DNA of 6,686 nt. Origin: CAXDOZ01 sp963991145. GTDB taxonomy: Bacteria; Bacteroidota; Bacteroidia; Chitinophagales; JABDMM01. The notes beneath the pieces are model-generated. The model ran no database searches, had not been told where the DNA came from, and worked only from the letters and a program-made list of their open reading frames with translations. Every line of letters begins with the position of its first letter. Positions within the stretch are counted from its first letter, which is position 1. The position numbers were made by a program, and so were the translations under genes. Below are positions 6,301 through 6,686 of this stretch, one piece after another. The stretch spans positions 1 through 6,686 of the forward strand of contig CAXDOZ010000125.1 of NCBI GenBank assembly GCA_963991145.1, written 5' to 3'.

Positions 6301-6686
6301 GCAATTACTGGTCAAAGGCGGTGTGCCACAGATCAATTCAACTGAGCAGGAATGGCTTGCTCCTGCAATTGACTTCTGCAATTGGTGGGACAGCGGGAAA
6401 GAGCTTCATACAGTAAAAAGCTCTGGTTCAACAGGTAAGCCAAAGGAGATCGAGATAAGCAGGAATGCTATTGAGCTGTCTGCTTCAAGAACCAATAAGT
6501 TCTTTCAATTAGGGCCAGATAAGATTGCCCTTCTCGCAATGAATGCAAACTTCATTGGTGCAAAGATGATGATCGCGAGAGCAATCCTGGGATCATATGA
6601 CCTCTATATAGAGCCTCCAGGAACGAAGCTTTCGGCAGATGGAATGAGATTCGACTTTGTTCCTTTAGTTCCCTTGCAGGCGGAGT
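6293..6686 (+). CDS. menE: o-Succinylbenzoate-CoA ligase, N-terminal part (cut by window end)
   Basis: The frame opens with ATG at 6293-6295 (MSRQLLVKGGVPQINSTEQE) inside the end of menC and stays open for 131 codons to the window edge. Its product would be an ANL-superfamily enzyme that adenylates o-succinylbenzoate with ATP and then forms the CoA thioester, the step after MenC. The phosphate-binding loop SSGSTGKPKEIEIS at 43-56 is the A3-type core motif of the family. It lies unusually near the N-terminus, as in the short MenE-like AMP-binding proteins of Bacteroidota, which start with a reduced N-terminal subdomain. The aromatic-binding and hinge motifs are outside the window. The 8-nt overlap with menC (ATGTCTAG) suggests coupled translation. 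The identification rests on the P-loop and on following menA and menC. Confidence 0.85.
   Translation, partial: MSRQLLVKGGVPQINSTEQEWLAPAIDFCNWWDSGKELHTVKSSGSTGKPKEIEISRNAIELSASRTNKFFQLGPDKIALLAMNANFIGAKMMIARAILGSYDLYIEPPGTKLSADGMRFDFVPLVPLQAE

Noticed and set aside
1..6686. Search for CRISPR arrays, insertion sequences, att sites and tRNA genes
   Set aside because: No regularly spaced repeats, transposase frames with terminal inverted repeats, or cloverleaf-forming stretches were seen by eye.

Overview
The window looks like an ordinary chromosomal segment of a member of the Bacteroidota, most likely a marine or environmental Flavobacteriia/Cryomorphaceae-type organism. The evidence is a secreted hydrolase ending in a Por/type IX secretion-like C-terminal tail, an AT-rich divergent promoter region, no clear Shine-Dalgarno sequences in front of the genes, and a menaquinone gene order menA-menC-menE. 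The genus cannot be told from the sequence alone. All genes look intact except the two cut by the window edges.

Layout. Positions 1-1313 (minus strand) hold the N-terminal 437 codons of a type I-secretion-like ABC exporter, with a membrane domain plus the first part of the ATPase; its 3' end lies outside the window. A 134-bp AT-rich divergent intergenic region (1314-1447) follows. It carries two imperfect dyads with ATTG...CAAT ends and a candidate Bacteroidota-type promoter. To its right all genes run on the plus strand with almost no gaps: a Cro/C1-type (XRE) regulator (1448-1933), a secreted SGNH hydrolase with a C-terminal sorting tail (1935-3209), an arginyl/leucyl-tRNA-protein transferase-like protein (3225-4313), MenA (4336-5247), MenC (5248-6300) and the N-terminal third of MenE (6293 to the window end).

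How the genes fit together. MenC makes o-succinylbenzoate, MenE activates it to the CoA thioester, and MenA prenylates the later product 1,4-dihydroxy-2-naphthoate. The right half is therefore part of the menaquinone pathway, with translational coupling (0-nt gap between menA and menC, 8-nt overlap between menC and menE). The three upstream genes have no known role in that pathway, yet spacings of 1, 15 and 22 nt and the absence of any visible terminator make one long transcript from the XRE promoter possible. The XRE protein may control itself and the divergent exporter; this is inference.

No previously undescribed system is convincingly present. The points most worth a second look are the transferase-like protein, which has lost the N-terminal cysteine cluster of its family and gained a C-terminal extension, its placement next to the men genes, and the paired dyads over the divergent promoters. 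No RNA genes, mobile elements, CRISPR arrays or terminators were seen, and there is no gene-free stretch over 300 bp.
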